A DNA stretch of 64,000 bases, from positions 248,001-312,000 of the forward strand of contig JAUVXJ010000002.1 of the NCBI GenBank assembly GCA_030603665.1, given 5' to 3'. Below the pieces are notes generated by a model, which was not told the DNA's origin, made no database searches, and worked only from the letters and a program-made list of their open reading frames with translations. Numbering within the stretch: position 1 is the first letter of the stretch; every line of letters starts with the position of its first letter. Source of the DNA: Chloroflexota bacterium (GTDB lineage: Bacteria; Chloroflexota; Anaerolineae; UBA7937; B3-Chlor). A program made the translations under genes and the position numbers. Positions 8,444 to 17,768 of this stretch are shown piece after piece.

Positions 8444-10633
8444 ATGTCATCAGATTCGAACGACATGCCGCCCGCCTCGGGCGCGCGAATAGAGCGCCTG
8501 ACTGGAAGGAGAACCTTCCGGATCGTCGCATTCTGCATCCTCTTCGCAGCGGTGGTGAGCTTCATCTTGACCTTCCAGTTCCTGCCCCGCCAGCTCACCC
8601 TTGAGGTCGGAGATGTCAGTCCCAGCGACATCCGTGCTCCGAGCAGGATTACGTACGTAAGTGACATCGAGACGGAGACGGCACGGCGAAACGCCGAAAT
8701 GGCCGTGGCCGAGATATACGACTACGACCCCACGGACAGTACAATCGCCCGGGAGCAAATCAGGCACGTAGGTAAGATCTTTGACTACGTAGCGGCCGTT
8801 CGCCACGACTCATATGCCTCGCCAGAAGAAAAGATGGAACTGGTCACAGCCATCTCAGGCGTCGACCTACCCCCGACGGTTATCGCCGACTCCGTGACTC
8901 TGGAAGAGGAACTCTGGGATGAAGTGGTGGCCAAGAGCACGGAGATCCTTGGCGAGGAACTGGACGAGGAGATTCGGAGCGATCAGCTCGCCGCGGTACA
9001 AGACCGTGTGCATGTCTTCGAGCCGGAGCTGTCCGAACAACAAGCGGTGCTTGTCGAGGAGTGGGTAAGGAGCTTCATAGTCCCCAACAGCTTTCCCAAT
9101 CCTCAGGGCACCGAAGAAGCCAGAGCCAGGGCTCGTGAGGCGGTCGAGTCTGTTCTCATGACCCTTGAGGATGGCCAGGTGGTCGTCCGCGAGGGCGAGG
9201 TCACCACCCCCATCGCCAGGGAAGCGCTGGTCAAACTAGGCCTACTCCAGCCACGAGTGGAATGGACAGATATCGCGGCACGAGTCCTATTCACTTCCCT
9301 GCTCACCGTCATCCTCGCTCTCTACCTGACTACTCTGCATCCCACTTTCTGGAACAACTGGCGGGACGTGCTTCTCCTGGGTTTTCTGGCCTCCGCGGCC
9401 ATACTGGCAGCGAAGCTGATGATCCCCGGGCACGTGGTGCTGGGCTACCTGTTTCCTCTAGCCACTGCGTCTATGCTCCTGACAGCCCTGGTTGACCTCG
9501 AAATAGCGATCGTTGTCACAGCCATACTTAGCCCACTCATCGGTCTGATAGCCGGAGGATCTCTGGAATTCGCCGTCTACGCCTTCGCCGGTGGGGTCGT
9601 GTCCTCGCTGCGGCTGTGGCGCATAGAGAAACTCAATGCGTTTCTGTGGGCAGGGGTATACGTGGCATTGAGCAATCTTGGTGTGGTTCTCGTCTTCCGG
9701 GCGCTGGAACAAGACCATGACCTCCTGGGCACCCTGCAGATTGCCGGCGCAAGTGTGGCAAACGCAGTCCTCGCCATGAGCCTCACTCTTGGTGGCTTCT
9801 TTCTGTTCAGCAACCTTCTGAAGATCACTACTTCCCTTCAACTGCTGGAACTGGGGCGACCGACCCACCCTCTCTTGCACGAGCTCCTGCAAAAGGCGCC
9901 AGGAACGTACCACCACAGTCTACTGGTAGGAAACTTGGCGGAGCAGGCCGCGCAGGCTATAGGCGCCAATCCGCTTCTGGCCAGAGTCGGCGCCTACTAC
10001 CACGACATTGGAAAGATGCTGCGACCGTATTTCTTCGCAGAGAACCAGACTGACGGAGAGAATCCGCACGACCGCTTGGATCCTGAGACAAGCGCTCAGA
10101 TCATCACTAGCCACGTGAAAGACGGGCTTCAACTTGCCAGGAAATACGGCTTGCCCAAAGAGATCCAGGACTTCATCCCTCAGCACCACGGGACTGCCAC
10201 GTCAAGTTTCTTCTATCGCCAGGCATGTGAACAAGGCGGTGCGTCAGGCCAGACAGACGAGGAGCGATTCCGATATCCAGGGCCTCGTCCGCGTAGTCGC
10301 GAGGCAGCGATCCTGATGCTGGCTGACGAGGTAGAAGCTGTCTCCCGAGCGAATCGCCCCGGCTCCGTCGAGGAAATCGAGGCACTGGTTGATAAGCGGA
10401 TCCGAAAACGCCTGGATGACGGCCAGCTCGACGACAGCGACTTGACCTTGCAGGACCTACAAGAGGTGAGGGGAACCTTCGTCAACGTCCTCCAGGGTAT
10501 CTTCCATCCACGCATCAAGTACCCCGAAGACACCCTGGAAGAGGAAGGTGAGAGCAGTAACAGTGGAGACCGAGCCAAGCGTCCAGATCCATCCCCAGTT
10601 CGAGGGAAGAGTAGATCCGAAACGTCTGACTGA
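8444..10633 (+). CDS. pgpH: Cyclic-di-AMP phosphodiesterase PgpH (7TM-HD protein)
   Basis: A 729-residue membrane protein. An N-terminal TM helix (about 25-45) leads into an extracytoplasmic 7TMR-HDED domain (about 55-280), a block of about seven TM segments (about 285-470) and a cytoplasmic HD phosphodiesterase domain. The HD domain shows TYHHSLLVGNLAE and GAYYHDIGK, the metal-binding His and His-Asp residues, and IPQHHGT. In Listeria and relatives PgpH degrades c-di-AMP, which controls potassium and osmotic balance. ATG 8444 follows AAGGA. The gene overlaps ybeY at its 3' end, the conserved pgpH-ybeY-dgkA order. Confidence 0.93.
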   Translation: MSSDSNDMPPASGARIERLTGRRTFRIVAFCILFAAVVSFILTFQFLPRQLTLEVGDVSPSDIRAPSRITYVSDIETETARRNAEMAVAEIYDYDPTDSTIAREQIRHVGKIFDYVAAVRHDSYASPEEKMELVTAISGVDLPPTVIADSVTLEEELWDEVVAKSTEILGEELDEEIRSDQLAAVQDRVHVFEPELSEQQAVLVEEWVRSFIVPNSFPNPQGTEEARARAREAVESVLMTLEDGQVVVREGEVTTPIAREALVKLGLLQPRVEWTDIAARVLFTSLLTVILALYLTTLHPTFWNNWRDVLLLGFLASAAILAAKLMIPGHVVLGYLFPLATASMLLTALVDLEIAIVVTAILSPLIGLIAGGSLEFAVYAFAGGVVSSLRLWRIEKLNAFLWAGVYVALSNLGVVLVFRALEQDHDLLGTLQIAGASVANAVLAMSLTLGGFFLFSNLLKITTSLQLLELGRPTHPLLHELLQKAPGTYHHSLLVGNLAEQAAQAIGANPLLARVGAYYHDIGKMLRPYFFAENQTDGENPHDRLDPETSAQIITSHVKDGLQLARKYGLPKEIQDFIPQHHGTATSSFFYRQACEQGGASGQTDEERFRYPGPRPRSREAAILMLADEVEAVSRANRPGSVEEIEALVDKRIRKRLDDGQLDDSDLTLQDLQEVRGTFVNVLQGIFHPRIKYPEDTLEEEGESSNSGDRAKRPDPSPVRGKSRSETSD

Positions 10634-11030
10634 GGTGATCCTGCGGACCCTCAGCCATGAAGGAATCTCTGAGCCCCTGACGGTGGCGCTGCTGATCACG
10701 GATGACCGCAACATCAGGAGATTGAATCTGCACTACCTCGGTGAGGACGCTCCCACAGATGTCCTGGCCTTTGGGATGGGTGAGAGCTCAGACGGATTCG
10801 TGTCACCTCCCGCAATGAACCGTCATCTTGGCGATCTTGTAGTCTCCTATCCTCGCGCCGCCACACAGGCAGCAGAATACGGCCAGTCCGTGGCGGACGA
10901 ACTCGACCGCTTGGTTGTGCATGGGCTCTTACATCTTCTGGGATACGACGACCACGGTCAGCAAAAGCGAGAGAGGATGTGGAGCAGACAGGAAGCCATA
11001 CTTGAGGCGATCCACACAGCGAAAGCATGA
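10548..11030 (+). CDS. ybeY: Endoribonuclease YbeY (rRNA maturation factor)
   Basis: A zinc-dependent endoribonuclease of up to 160 residues that acts in 16S rRNA 3'-end maturation and ribosome quality control. The metal motif HGLLHLLGYDDH near residues 125-136 is intact, and TDVLAFGM is the other family hallmark. The start is ambiguous: GTG 10548 lies well inside pgpH (86-nt overlap), while GTG 10563 has AGGTGAG about 10 nt upstream and may be the real one. The neighbours pgpH and dgkA match the gene order found across many bacteria. Confidence 0.93.
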   Translation: MRAVTVETEPSVQIHPQFEGRVDPKRLTEVILRTLSHEGISEPLTVALLITDDRNIRRLNLHYLGEDAPTDVLAFGMGESSDGFVSPPAMNRHLGDLVVSYPRAATQAAEYGQSVADELDRLVVHGLLHLLGYDDHGQQKRERMWSRQEAILEAIHTAKA

Positions 11031-11100
11031 CCCCACAAAGAAGAACCCCTCCCTTCGTACTTCCTAGACTTCCGCGGGCATGGGCGAGGTAGGATACGGA

Positions 11101-11481
11101 ATGAATACTCAGCGGGGCACCTTGCTGGAGAGTTTCCAGCACGCCTTTGCAGGATCATGGCACGCGTGGAAGACCCAGCGGAACGTACGAATCCACGTAG
11201 CGATAGCCATCGTGGTGGTAATCCTAGGCTTGGCTCTCGAACTACAGCCGGGTCAATGGGCCGTCATTATCCTGACCATCGGATTCGTGATCGTCTCCGA
11301 GTTGTTTAACACAGTCGTCGAATCATTGGTCGATCTGGTAACCGCCGAGAACCATCCACTCGCCAAACAGGCCAAGGACGTTGCAGCTGGTGCGGTGCTG
11401 ACGTCGGCCATTGTGGCCGTTGCTGTGGGACTCCTGGTCTTGGGGCCGCCCCTGCTCACCAGGCTCGGATGGAGACCATGA
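11101..11481 (+). CDS. dgkA: Diacylglycerol/undecaprenol kinase (DgkA family)
   Basis: A small integral membrane kinase of 126 residues with three predicted TM helices. In Gram-positive-type bacteria it phosphorylates undecaprenol to replenish the lipid carrier of cell-wall synthesis; in proteobacteria the substrate is diacylglycerol. The catalytic segment SELFNTVVESLVD (about residues 64-76) contains the family E-x-x-N-T-x-x-E pattern, and KQAKDVAAGAVL follows. ATG 11101 has AGGTAGGA upstream at good spacing, so an in-frame start at 11080 is discarded. It is third in the pgpH-ybeY-dgkA cluster. Confidence 0.92.
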   Translation: MNTQRGTLLESFQHAFAGSWHAWKTQRNVRIHVAIAIVVVILGLALELQPGQWAVIILTIGFVIVSELFNTVVESLVDLVTAENHPLAKQAKDVAAGAVLTSAIVAVAVGLLVLGPPLLTRLGWRP

Positions 11482-11582
11482 TGAACCCAGACTGCTCTTC
11501 GCTGGTCTCCAGTAGTGACGCCCCCATAAGCTTGGAAGCACCTTGAGACTTCAGCACGCAGCAATCCAGGAGGATGGCAAGG

Positions 11583-11909
11583 CTACTGAAACAAGGCGTG
11601 CTGAGGCTTGGCCATCAGTCGCGAGCGCACAAGATAGGCCGCTACCCCACAAATCGGAACGAGAGAACCCACGGTCGCACCGGCGATGAGAACCCAGCGC
11701 CGACGCTCCGGGGGCGCGGCAATCTGCAAGGTAGGCCCGCGGCGCATTATCGCCAGCAAGTTACTGTGAAGCTGCCGTCTGAAAGCCGCCGTCGAGTGCA
11801 TAGGCGGAAAATGCCCGACTATCTCCTCTGCCAACCGCCCCTCCACCTCATCAACCTCCGCGTCACCTCTTGTGTCCATCAAGTATCCCGCGTCAGCTTT
11901 CTTGCTCAT
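11583..11909 (-). CDS. Small single-pass membrane protein, possibly sigma-linked
   Basis: A 108-residue protein of unknown family. An acidic N-terminal half (DEVEGRLAEEIV) is followed by FRRQLHSNLLAIMRR, a proline-arginine stretch and one TM helix (WVLIAGATVGSLVPICGVAAYLV, about residues 73-95). The end is short and basic. Many actinobacterial and Chloroflexota anti-sigma-like proteins look like this, with a helix-rich cytosolic part and one membrane anchor, but no ASD or zinc motif is seen. It follows degV and an ECF sigma gene on the same strand, 57 nt after degV, so a regulatory link is plausible but unproven. Confidence 0.5.
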   Translation of the reverse strand: MSKKADAGYLMDTRGDAEVDEVEGRLAEEIVGHFPPMHSTAAFRRQLHSNLLAIMRRGPTLQIAAPPERRRWVLIAGATVGSLVPICGVAAYLVRSRLMAKPQHALFQ

Positions 11910-11966
11910 CGGCGATCCGTCCTACGTGGTCCGTCGCGATTAACTGGGCAATCGTCTTCGAACCAC

Positions 11967-12812
11967 TCACACCTTATAGAAACACAGCCCGATCATCCCA
12001 GGTCCGAAGTGGACCGTCAGCGATGCGCACAGCTCTACCAAGTAGCTCTCGCTGCAATTGAATCTCTCCTGTGCCCTGGACAGCATCTCCTGTCCCACCT
12101 CAGGCGCTCTGGCGTGGACTACACCCAAGTTCACCGGGGCTGTGGTGCCGACTCTCTCCTCCATCATATCCAGTAGACGATCCAGTGATTTCTTCCGCGT
12201 CCTGACCTTCTCTGCCGTTACGAGAAGCCCATCCTCCAGACTGACAATGGGTTTCATGTTGAGTACGGAGCCCAGGGTGGCCGCCAAGCCTCCGACGCGA
12301 CCGCTCTTTCTCGGATATTCGAGATTCTCCATCACGAATAGAATGTTCATCCGAGACCTTATCTCGTCCAGGCGAGCGATTATCTCCTCGGGCGTCTTGC
12401 CGGCGCGAGCCATTCGGGAGGCCTCCACACATGCCAGCCCCAGTCCGGCGGCGCCAGCCGCACTGTCGTGAGGGTAGACTTTGACCTCGTCTTTCACGTC
12501 TTCGGCAGCCAAACACGCGGATTGATAGGTTCCGCTCAGCTTGGCGGTCACGTGGGTGGAGATGATGGCGTCAGCACCCTCACTCGCCAGACGTCGGTAC
12601 ACTTCCGCAAACAGCCCTGCCGATGGCTGCGAGCTGGTCGGCAGGAGACCGGTCTCCTCTATCTTCCGATAGAAGAGGTCCCAGTCCAAATCGACGCCTT
12701 CCTGGTAGGTTTCCGTCCCGAACTGTATGTTGATGGGCACTATTGTGATGCCATACTCCTCCGCCATCTCCGGCAGTAGATCACACGTGGTGTCAGTCAC
12801 TATCTTGATCAC
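11967..12812 (-). CDS. DegV family fatty acid-binding protein (FakB-like)
   Basis: A 281-residue soluble protein of the DegV/FakB family. FakB proteins hold a fatty acid so that the kinase FakA can phosphorylate it for phospholipid synthesis. The start IVTDTTCDLLPE is the family signature; TSQPSAGLF, ISTHVTAKLSGTY and a C-terminal HFGPGMIGLCF match the ligand-pocket pattern. No fakA is in the window, so the partner must lie elsewhere. It sits between an ECF sigma gene (49 nt upstream) and a small membrane protein gene, all on the minus strand. Confidence 0.92.
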   Translation of the reverse strand: MIKIVTDTTCDLLPEMAEEYGITIVPINIQFGTETYQEGVDLDWDLFYRKIEETGLLPTSSQPSAGLFAEVYRRLASEGADAIISTHVTAKLSGTYQSACLAAEDVKDEVKVYPHDSAAGAAGLGLACVEASRMARAGKTPEEIIARLDEIRSRMNILFVMENLEYPRKSGRVGGLAATLGSVLNMKPIVSLEDGLLVTAEKVRTRKKSLDRLLDMMEERVGTTAPVNLGVVHARAPEVGQEMLSRAQERFNCSESYLVELCASLTVHFGPGMIGLCFYKV

Positions 12813-12860
12813 GACCTCTCCTCCCTTGCATACATGTCATGGTCTCCACAATCCCACACT

Positions 12861-13412
12861 TCAGCCTTCGAACCCACCTCGCTCCAGATCCTTCCTCAGA
12901 GCGGTCAGAGTACGATGATACAAGGCCTTGATCGCCCCCTCGCTGCGACCCATTACCTTGCCTATTTCCCTGTTGCTCATCTCCGTGGAGTACTTCAACA
13001 CCAGTAGCTCCTGCCTGTCCGGAGGAAGCCGCGAGATGGCACCCTTCAGAACCTGAGAGCGCTCGGAAGACTCCACGAACGCCTCAGCTGACTCCCCCTC
13101 CTTGCCCATCATGGCCAAACCGTCCAGGGGAACACCAGCACGTCGCTTGCGGTCCCGATGCCAGTTGGCCACCAAGTTGTGCGCGATGCGATACAACCAA
13201 GCAGAAAAGGGCAATCCTCTGTGGCGATACCGTTTCAGATTGGCAAGGGCTTTGTAGAAGGTCCTGGCAGTCAAATCCTCCGCATCGTACCGGTTGCCGG
13301 TTCGATAGAAGACATACTGGTATATCTTGTCAACGTACTTCTCGTAGAGAACGCCAAAGGCATCTGGGTCCTCCTTGGCCCTCTCCACCAGCTTCTCTTC
13401 AGGTTCGCCCAA
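12861..13412 (-). CDS. ECF sigma factor
   Basis: A 183-residue RNA polymerase sigma factor. Region 2 spans about residues 15-85 (FGVLYEKYVDKIYQYVFYRT, AEDLTARTFYKAL, FSAWLYRIAHNLVANWHR). Region 4 spans about 120-180, with a helix-turn-helix (RLPPDRQELLVLKYSTEMSN followed by REIGKVMGRSEGAIKALYHR). The TTG start is preceded by GGAG. There is no classical zinc-containing anti-sigma next to it; the small membrane protein two genes downstream is the only candidate. It is transcribed after the GT39-like gene and before degV. Confidence 0.92.
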   Translation of the reverse strand: MGEPEEKLVERAKEDPDAFGVLYEKYVDKIYQYVFYRTGNRYDAEDLTARTFYKALANLKRYRHRGLPFSAWLYRIAHNLVANWHRDRKRRAGVPLDGLAMMGKEGESAEAFVESSERSQVLKGAISRLPPDRQELLVLKYSTEMSNREIGKVMGRSEGAIKALYHRTLTALRKDLERGGFEG

Positions 13413-13501
13413 AATGCAGCTCCATCTCGCCGCCGAGCGTCCCTACAAATAGAACCCTCTCCGGCCATTGCAGTTACGATGGCGGATCCGCACGCCACAA
13501 G

Positions 13502-15457
13502 TCACTCGACGACGAAGATCGGAGGAAGCAGAGCACGATCCGCGTCGCGCCCACGGTCTCCCAAAACGGGCAGGCGCTCTAATTCGGGGTACGAATACAA
13601 ACCGACCTCCAGGCCGTATCTCCCAGGAGGCAGGTCGCGAGGTATCGAAATGATGTACTCATCTCTCAAAGGCTCGCCCACGGGCCAAGCCGTAGGCCTG
13701 AAATACTCGTTCAGGGGCACCTTGTCATGACCGGCCACAGCCTGGCTTCCTTCCGCCAGCAGATGGGCAAAGGCGTGATAGTCCTCCTTCGGCTCGCTCA
13801 GGGCTCTCCACTTCAGCGCCAGGTGAATGTCGTCACCAGGATGGAATTGACTGCCATCGATCTCGAAACCGACCAGTTCTACCTGCTTATCGAAATTGGT
13901 CTCTAGCGACTCATACACGAGTGGCGAGAATGTGAAGCGCTCCCCTTCGTACCGCGGGGAGAAGACAAGAACCCTCACTCCAGTCCTCCCAGCGAAAGAC
14001 CTGGCCTCGGTAGCCTGTGCGTAGGTCCAGAGATGGGCCAGGATCAAGTTCTGAGGGTCGGTGATCTGGTTGCCCGACAGCACCAACCATACCCGACCAC
14101 CTGCCCGATCGGCCAGCAGGCTATTCAATTCTTCCACAACCTGATCCTCATCGAGCCACTCTCCGAACTGAGGTATGTCGACCCAGGGAAGACTTCCCCC
14201 ATAGTACGGAAGGAGAGCGGTGGAGATGCCTCCACCACTCATCACTAGCACGTCCCCGCCCCGCTCATTGTCGCCGATGAAGAGCGCCGCTGAGCGGAAG
14301 TCATCCCGCGCGTACTCGGACGAGAAGTAGTAGTTGTCAAGAGCCTGCGCCCAACAGGGTGCTATCCCACCTGCCAGGCAGAGCACGACCACCAGCGCCA
14401 ATGCCCTGCCGACACCTCTATGCCGAACGATGATCGACCAGAGCCAGCCGAAGCCAGCAGCGGCCAGGAGATACCCCGCAGGGGCGGAGATAGCCAGATA
14501 GCGGGCTACATATAGCTCCCGCCACCTCGAGAGTATCAGCATCCCTGCGACGGGGATGGCAAAGTACAGCGCCAACAGTGCAGCGTGCCGCCTCGGTCGC
14601 AACACGAAAAGACCAACGATGGCTCCAATGGCGAGCACGCCCATGCCCAATAGGGCCTGGGCCGGAGTGAGGTTGCCACCGCTTGTGAAATGGTACCACA
14701 AATCCCCCACCACCTGCGTAGGGCTGAGGGGACTTCTCCAGAAACCGTACCTGTCCGCGGATGAGGACAAGACGTAGCCCACAAGAGGCACACAGGCCGC
14801 CAGGGCAGCCACCTGGCAGGCCGCGCCAACGACCAGTGTCTTCCAGTGACGTCTCCGCACTGCCTCAAGCGCCACTGCCACCAGCCCCACAGGGAGGAGA
14901 AAGATGCTGAAGTAGTGCGTGTGCAGGGCTGCTATCGTCGACAGGGTGTACAGAATCCAGCCCCCCACATGGCCCGGATGGCGCAGGGCCCGCAGCAGAA
15001 GGTACACCGAAAGCAGGCTCAAGAAAAGCCACAGCGAGTAGACGCGTGCCTCCTGTGAGTAGTACACGAGAAACGGCGAGAACGTTCCTATCAGTGCAGC
15101 GACCACACCTGTTTCCGGCGCAGCCAGGGTACGACCCAGCAAGTACATCAGCGCCACTACTAGAACGCCGAAGAACACCGAGAAGACCCGCCCTGCAAAT
15201 GGCGTCTGTCCAACCAGACCCGACCAGACGTGAAGCGCGAAGGAATGTAAAGGAAGCCAGCCGACCGGGTTACGTTCAACTATCTGCTGAAAGCTCTGAC
15301 TCGCCAGATGGAGGGCAAAGCCCTCGTCAAACCAGAGACTCTGAGCGTCGAGCCGGTAGATGCGCAGACCGAAGGCAACGGCCAGGACAAGAGAGATGGC
15401 AAAACGATACTGAGCCGTACCCGAAGGCAGACCACAACTCCTCGACCCAGCACTCAT
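13502..15457 (-). CDS. GT-C glycosyltransferase, ArnT/PMT (GT39)-like, with extra C-terminal domain
   Basis: A 651-residue multi-spanning membrane protein. About ten hydrophobic helices fill residues 10-400. The extracytoplasmic loop after the first helix carries the acidic motif SLWFDEGFALH, where GT39-type enzymes place their catalytic Asp. Such enzymes move a sugar from a polyprenyl-phosphate donor to a lipid or protein on the outer face of the membrane. The last 250 residues are soluble and beta-rich (PGDDIHLALKWRAL, then PGRYGLEVGLYSYPELERLP) and may bind acceptor or glycan. Donor and acceptor are unknown. It shares strand with the sigma-degV genes. Confidence 0.8.
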   Translation of the reverse strand: MSAGSRSCGLPSGTAQYRFAISLVLAVAFGLRIYRLDAQSLWFDEGFALHLASQSFQQIVERNPVGWLPLHSFALHVWSGLVGQTPFAGRVFSVFFGVLVVALMYLLGRTLAAPETGVVAALIGTFSPFLVYYSQEARVYSLWLFLSLLSVYLLLRALRHPGHVGGWILYTLSTIAALHTHYFSIFLLPVGLVAVALEAVRRRHWKTLVVGAACQVAALAACVPLVGYVLSSSADRYGFWRSPLSPTQVVGDLWYHFTSGGNLTPAQALLGMGVLAIGAIVGLFVLRPRRHAALLALYFAIPVAGMLILSRWRELYVARYLAISAPAGYLLAAAGFGWLWSIIVRHRGVGRALALVVVLCLAGGIAPCWAQALDNYYFSSEYARDDFRSAALFIGDNERGGDVLVMSGGGISTALLPYYGGSLPWVDIPQFGEWLDEDQVVEELNSLLADRAGGRVWLVLSGNQITDPQNLILAHLWTYAQATEARSFAGRTGVRVLVFSPRYEGERFTFSPLVYESLETNFDKQVELVGFEIDGSQFHPGDDIHLALKWRALSEPKEDYHAFAHLLAEGSQAVAGHDKVPLNEYFRPTAWPVGEPLRDEYIISIPRDLPPGRYGLEVGLYSYPELERLPVLGDRGRDADRALLPPIFVVE

Positions 15458-15623
15458 GAGCCGTCACGTCCGCTGCGCATCCTGTGCCAAGTATACCATG
15501 GCGCGGTGCGCGCAGCAATGCTGACTGCGGCAGTGTAGCTTTCGTCCCTGCGCGCAAATATGGCACCAGGCGGTGACCCAAGCAATCCCGCTGTGTTGAA
15601 GTGTACCTTCAGAGGACAGGTAG

Positions 15624-15632
15624 TGTTATAAT
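15624..15632 (+). promoter_or_regulatory. Extended -10 promoter of fabF
   Basis: TGTTATAAT is a TGn plus perfect TATAAT element, 32 nt before the fabF start. No good -35 hexamer lies at 16-18 nt, which fits an extended -10 promoter. The divergent glycosyltransferase gene starts at 15457. Confidence 0.55.
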
Positions 15633-15663
15633 GGGCAGATTTTGTCACCAAGGGAGGCCTCGA

Positions 15664-16932
15664 ATGGCTACGGGCGACCAATACGACAGACGCGTAGTAA
15701 TCACCGGGCTTGGTGCGATTACTCCGCTGGGCAATGATGTGGATACCTACTGGGACGCTGTGGCAGCTGGCCGTTCGGGTGTGGACTACATCACTCATTT
15801 CGACGCCAGCGAGTTCCCTGCCAAGATCGCTGCGGAAGTCAAGGACTTCGACCCCCTAGACCACATGGACCGACGCGAAGCTAAACGGAGTTCGCGTTTC
15901 ACCCAGTTTGCCAGCGCCGCCGCTGGCATGGCCCTGAGGGCAGCCGAGTTAGATCTGCCCAGAGAGGACCCCACCAGAGTGGGGCTGGAGATCGGAAGCG
16001 CCGTCGGCGGTATGAGCGTCATTGAAGAGCAAGCCTGCATCCTCAAAGAGCAGGGTCCTCGACGCATCCTTCCCACCGTGCTGCCAGCCGTGCTACTCAG
16101 TTCGGCGCCATGCCAGATAGCGATATCGTTGGGCATCAAAGGTCCCGCTTCTGCTCCTGTCGCTGCCTGTGCGACCGGCGTCATCGCCATTGGAGAGGCC
16201 ATGCGTCGGCTGCAACGCGGTGATGTGGATGTGATGATCGCGGGAGCCTCGGAGTCGGCTGAATCTCCTCTGGCCTTCACCGCCCTGGCCCGGCTTGGCG
16301 CCCTATCTCCCAATGACCACGACCCGCAGGGAGCTTCCCGTCCGTTCGATCTTGACAGGGATGGCTTCGTGATGGGCGAGGGTGCAGCAGTCGTGGTGTT
16401 GGAGACCCTTCGGCACGCCCTGGGGCGCGATGCCCGCATCCTCGGCGAGATCATGGGTTATGGCTTCACGGGCGATGCCTATCACCTGACTGCCCCCGAC
16501 CCCGATGGCGACGGAGCGGCGCGATCGATGACCCTGGCCATTCAGGACAGCGGCTTGAGTCCGGACGACGTAGATCACATTTGCAGCCATGGTACCAGCA
16601 CGCCGTTGGGCGATGTGGCGGAGACCAAGGCCATAAAGACGGTCTTCGGCGAAAAGGCCCGCGCCACGCCCATCAACTCCATCAAGTCGATGATCGGTCA
16701 TCTCCTGGGGGGCGCCGGTGCCATCTCGGTAGTCACTGCCGCAAAGGTCATCGAGAAGAACATCATCCCTCCCACCATCAATCTGCGCACGCCGGACCCC
16801 GAGTGCGACCTGGACTACGTTCCCTTGGTCGCCCGCCGTGCCCGCGTAGACACCGTTCTGGTCAACGCTTTCGGCCTCGGTGGACAGAACGGCGCACTGC
16901 TCATGCGAAGATTCGACGAAGGGCTTGCCTGA
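15664..16932 (+). CDS. fabF: 3-oxoacyl-ACP synthase II
   Basis: A 422-residue condensing enzyme of type II fatty acid synthesis that adds malonyl-ACP to acyl-ACP. The Cys-His-His triad is visible: the nucleophile in AACATGVIAIGEA (near residue 170), His in SHGTSTPLGD (near 308) and His in KSMIGHLLGGAGA (near 345). ATG 15664 is selected because AGGGAGG lies 6 nt upstream at 15651-15657; a longer in-frame start at 15601 would overlap the promoter. No acpP, fabD or fabG is adjacent, so it stands alone in its own transcription unit. Confidence 0.96.
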   Translation: MATGDQYDRRVVITGLGAITPLGNDVDTYWDAVAAGRSGVDYITHFDASEFPAKIAAEVKDFDPLDHMDRREAKRSSRFTQFASAAAGMALRAAELDLPREDPTRVGLEIGSAVGGMSVIEEQACILKEQGPRRILPTVLPAVLLSSAPCQIAISLGIKGPASAPVAACATGVIAIGEAMRRLQRGDVDVMIAGASESAESPLAFTALARLGALSPNDHDPQGASRPFDLDRDGFVMGEGAAVVVLETLRHALGRDARILGEIMGYGFTGDAYHLTAPDPDGDGAARSMTLAIQDSGLSPDDVDHICSHGTSTPLGDVAETKAIKTVFGEKARATPINSIKSMIGHLLGGAGAISVVTAAKVIEKNIIPPTINLRTPDPECDLDYVPLVARRARVDTVLVNAFGLGGQNGALLMRRFDEGLA

Positions 16933-16989
16933 GCACCTCTTCTGTGCTACACTCGGCTTAAGTGGGCAAATCGTCACCATGAGGGCACT

Positions 16990-17667
16990 GTGAGAGTCGC
17001 TCTGGCAAGTGCTGCTGTCTTGTCCCTGGTGCTTGCACTAGCTACAGGGATCCTATCAGCGGCGCCAGCACCGCAAGATCAACTGTACCAGATAACCTCC
17101 CCTCGTCCCAACGCAGAGGTCCGCGGCAGCGTGGAGATCGTGGGTTCTGCGCGTCTCGGCCCGGAGTTTCAGTTCTACAAAGTCGAATACGCCGCCTCTG
17201 CCACGCCCGACGCCTGGGTGCCAATTGGTGAACTCCATCTTGAGCAGAAGAGCAACGAGAGGCTGGAGGTCTGGCATACGACGTCGCTACCCGATGGCGC
17301 CTACTATCTGCGCCTCATGGTCGTGAGGCAAGACGGGAACTATGTGGCGACCGAGCCACTGCGCGTCAACGTCGCCAATACTGAACCGGCGCCGACGCCC
17401 ACTCCCGAAGAGTCCCCTACGCCCACCGCCACCGTCGTGATACCCACGCCCACCACGGCCATGGTGGAGCAGCCGACGACAATAGGAGCGACCCCTACCC
17501 CAGTGGTCGAGGCAGAAGCTGCCCCAACGGCCGTACCAGACGAAGGAGCCACAGTCTCCATTCCGAGTCTGGGTGCTTGTGCAAGGCAATTCGTCTTTGG
17601 GGCCTTTGTAGCGGCCGTGCTCTTCATTTTCGCAGCCGTGGTCTTCCTGCTAAGACGTTTCATCTGA
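16990..17667 (+). CDS. Exported beta-domain protein with Pro-Thr linker and C-terminal anchor
   Basis: A 225-residue protein with an N-terminal signal peptide (about residues 1-25), an Ig-like or Big-type beta domain (about 30-130; TSPRPNAEVRGSVEIVGSA, SLPDGAYYLRLMVV), a Thr/Pro-rich linker (about 132-180) and a C-terminal TM helix followed by LLRRFI. It is therefore tethered by its C-terminus with the beta domain outside. Similar small proteins in Chloroflexota carry this layout with no assigned function. The start is GTG at 16990, because the nearby ATG at 16979 stops after four codons. Confidence 0.65.
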   Translation: MRVALASAAVLSLVLALATGILSAAPAPQDQLYQITSPRPNAEVRGSVEIVGSARLGPEFQFYKVEYAASATPDAWVPIGELHLEQKSNERLEVWHTTSLPDGAYYLRLMVVRQDGNYVATEPLRVNVANTEPAPTPTPEESPTPTATVVIPTPTTAMVEQPTTIGATPTPVVEAEAAPTAVPDEGATVSIPSLGACARQFVFGAFVAAVLFIFAAVVFLLRRFI

Positions 17668-17704
17668 TGCGCCAGCTTCGTCATCAGTAGCGCTAGACTT
17701 CTCG

Positions 17705-17728
17705 GGGGCTGGTGATCCAACCAGCCCC
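17705..17728 (+). terminator. GC-rich hairpin upstream of pth
   Basis: GGGGCTGGT and ACCAGCCCC form a perfect 9-bp stem with loop GATCCA. It separates the anchored-protein gene from pth. There is no T-run, so it may act as a Rho-type or pausing structure. Confidence 0.4.
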
Positions 17729-17768
17729 TAGTACTTGATGCAGTGGCGAGCTTGACAGAGAGCCGAAG

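Noticed and set aside
11574-12176. A 200-codon plus-strand open frame
   Set aside because: It is antisense to the clearly recognisable DegV gene and the small membrane protein gene, with no family features or ribosome site.
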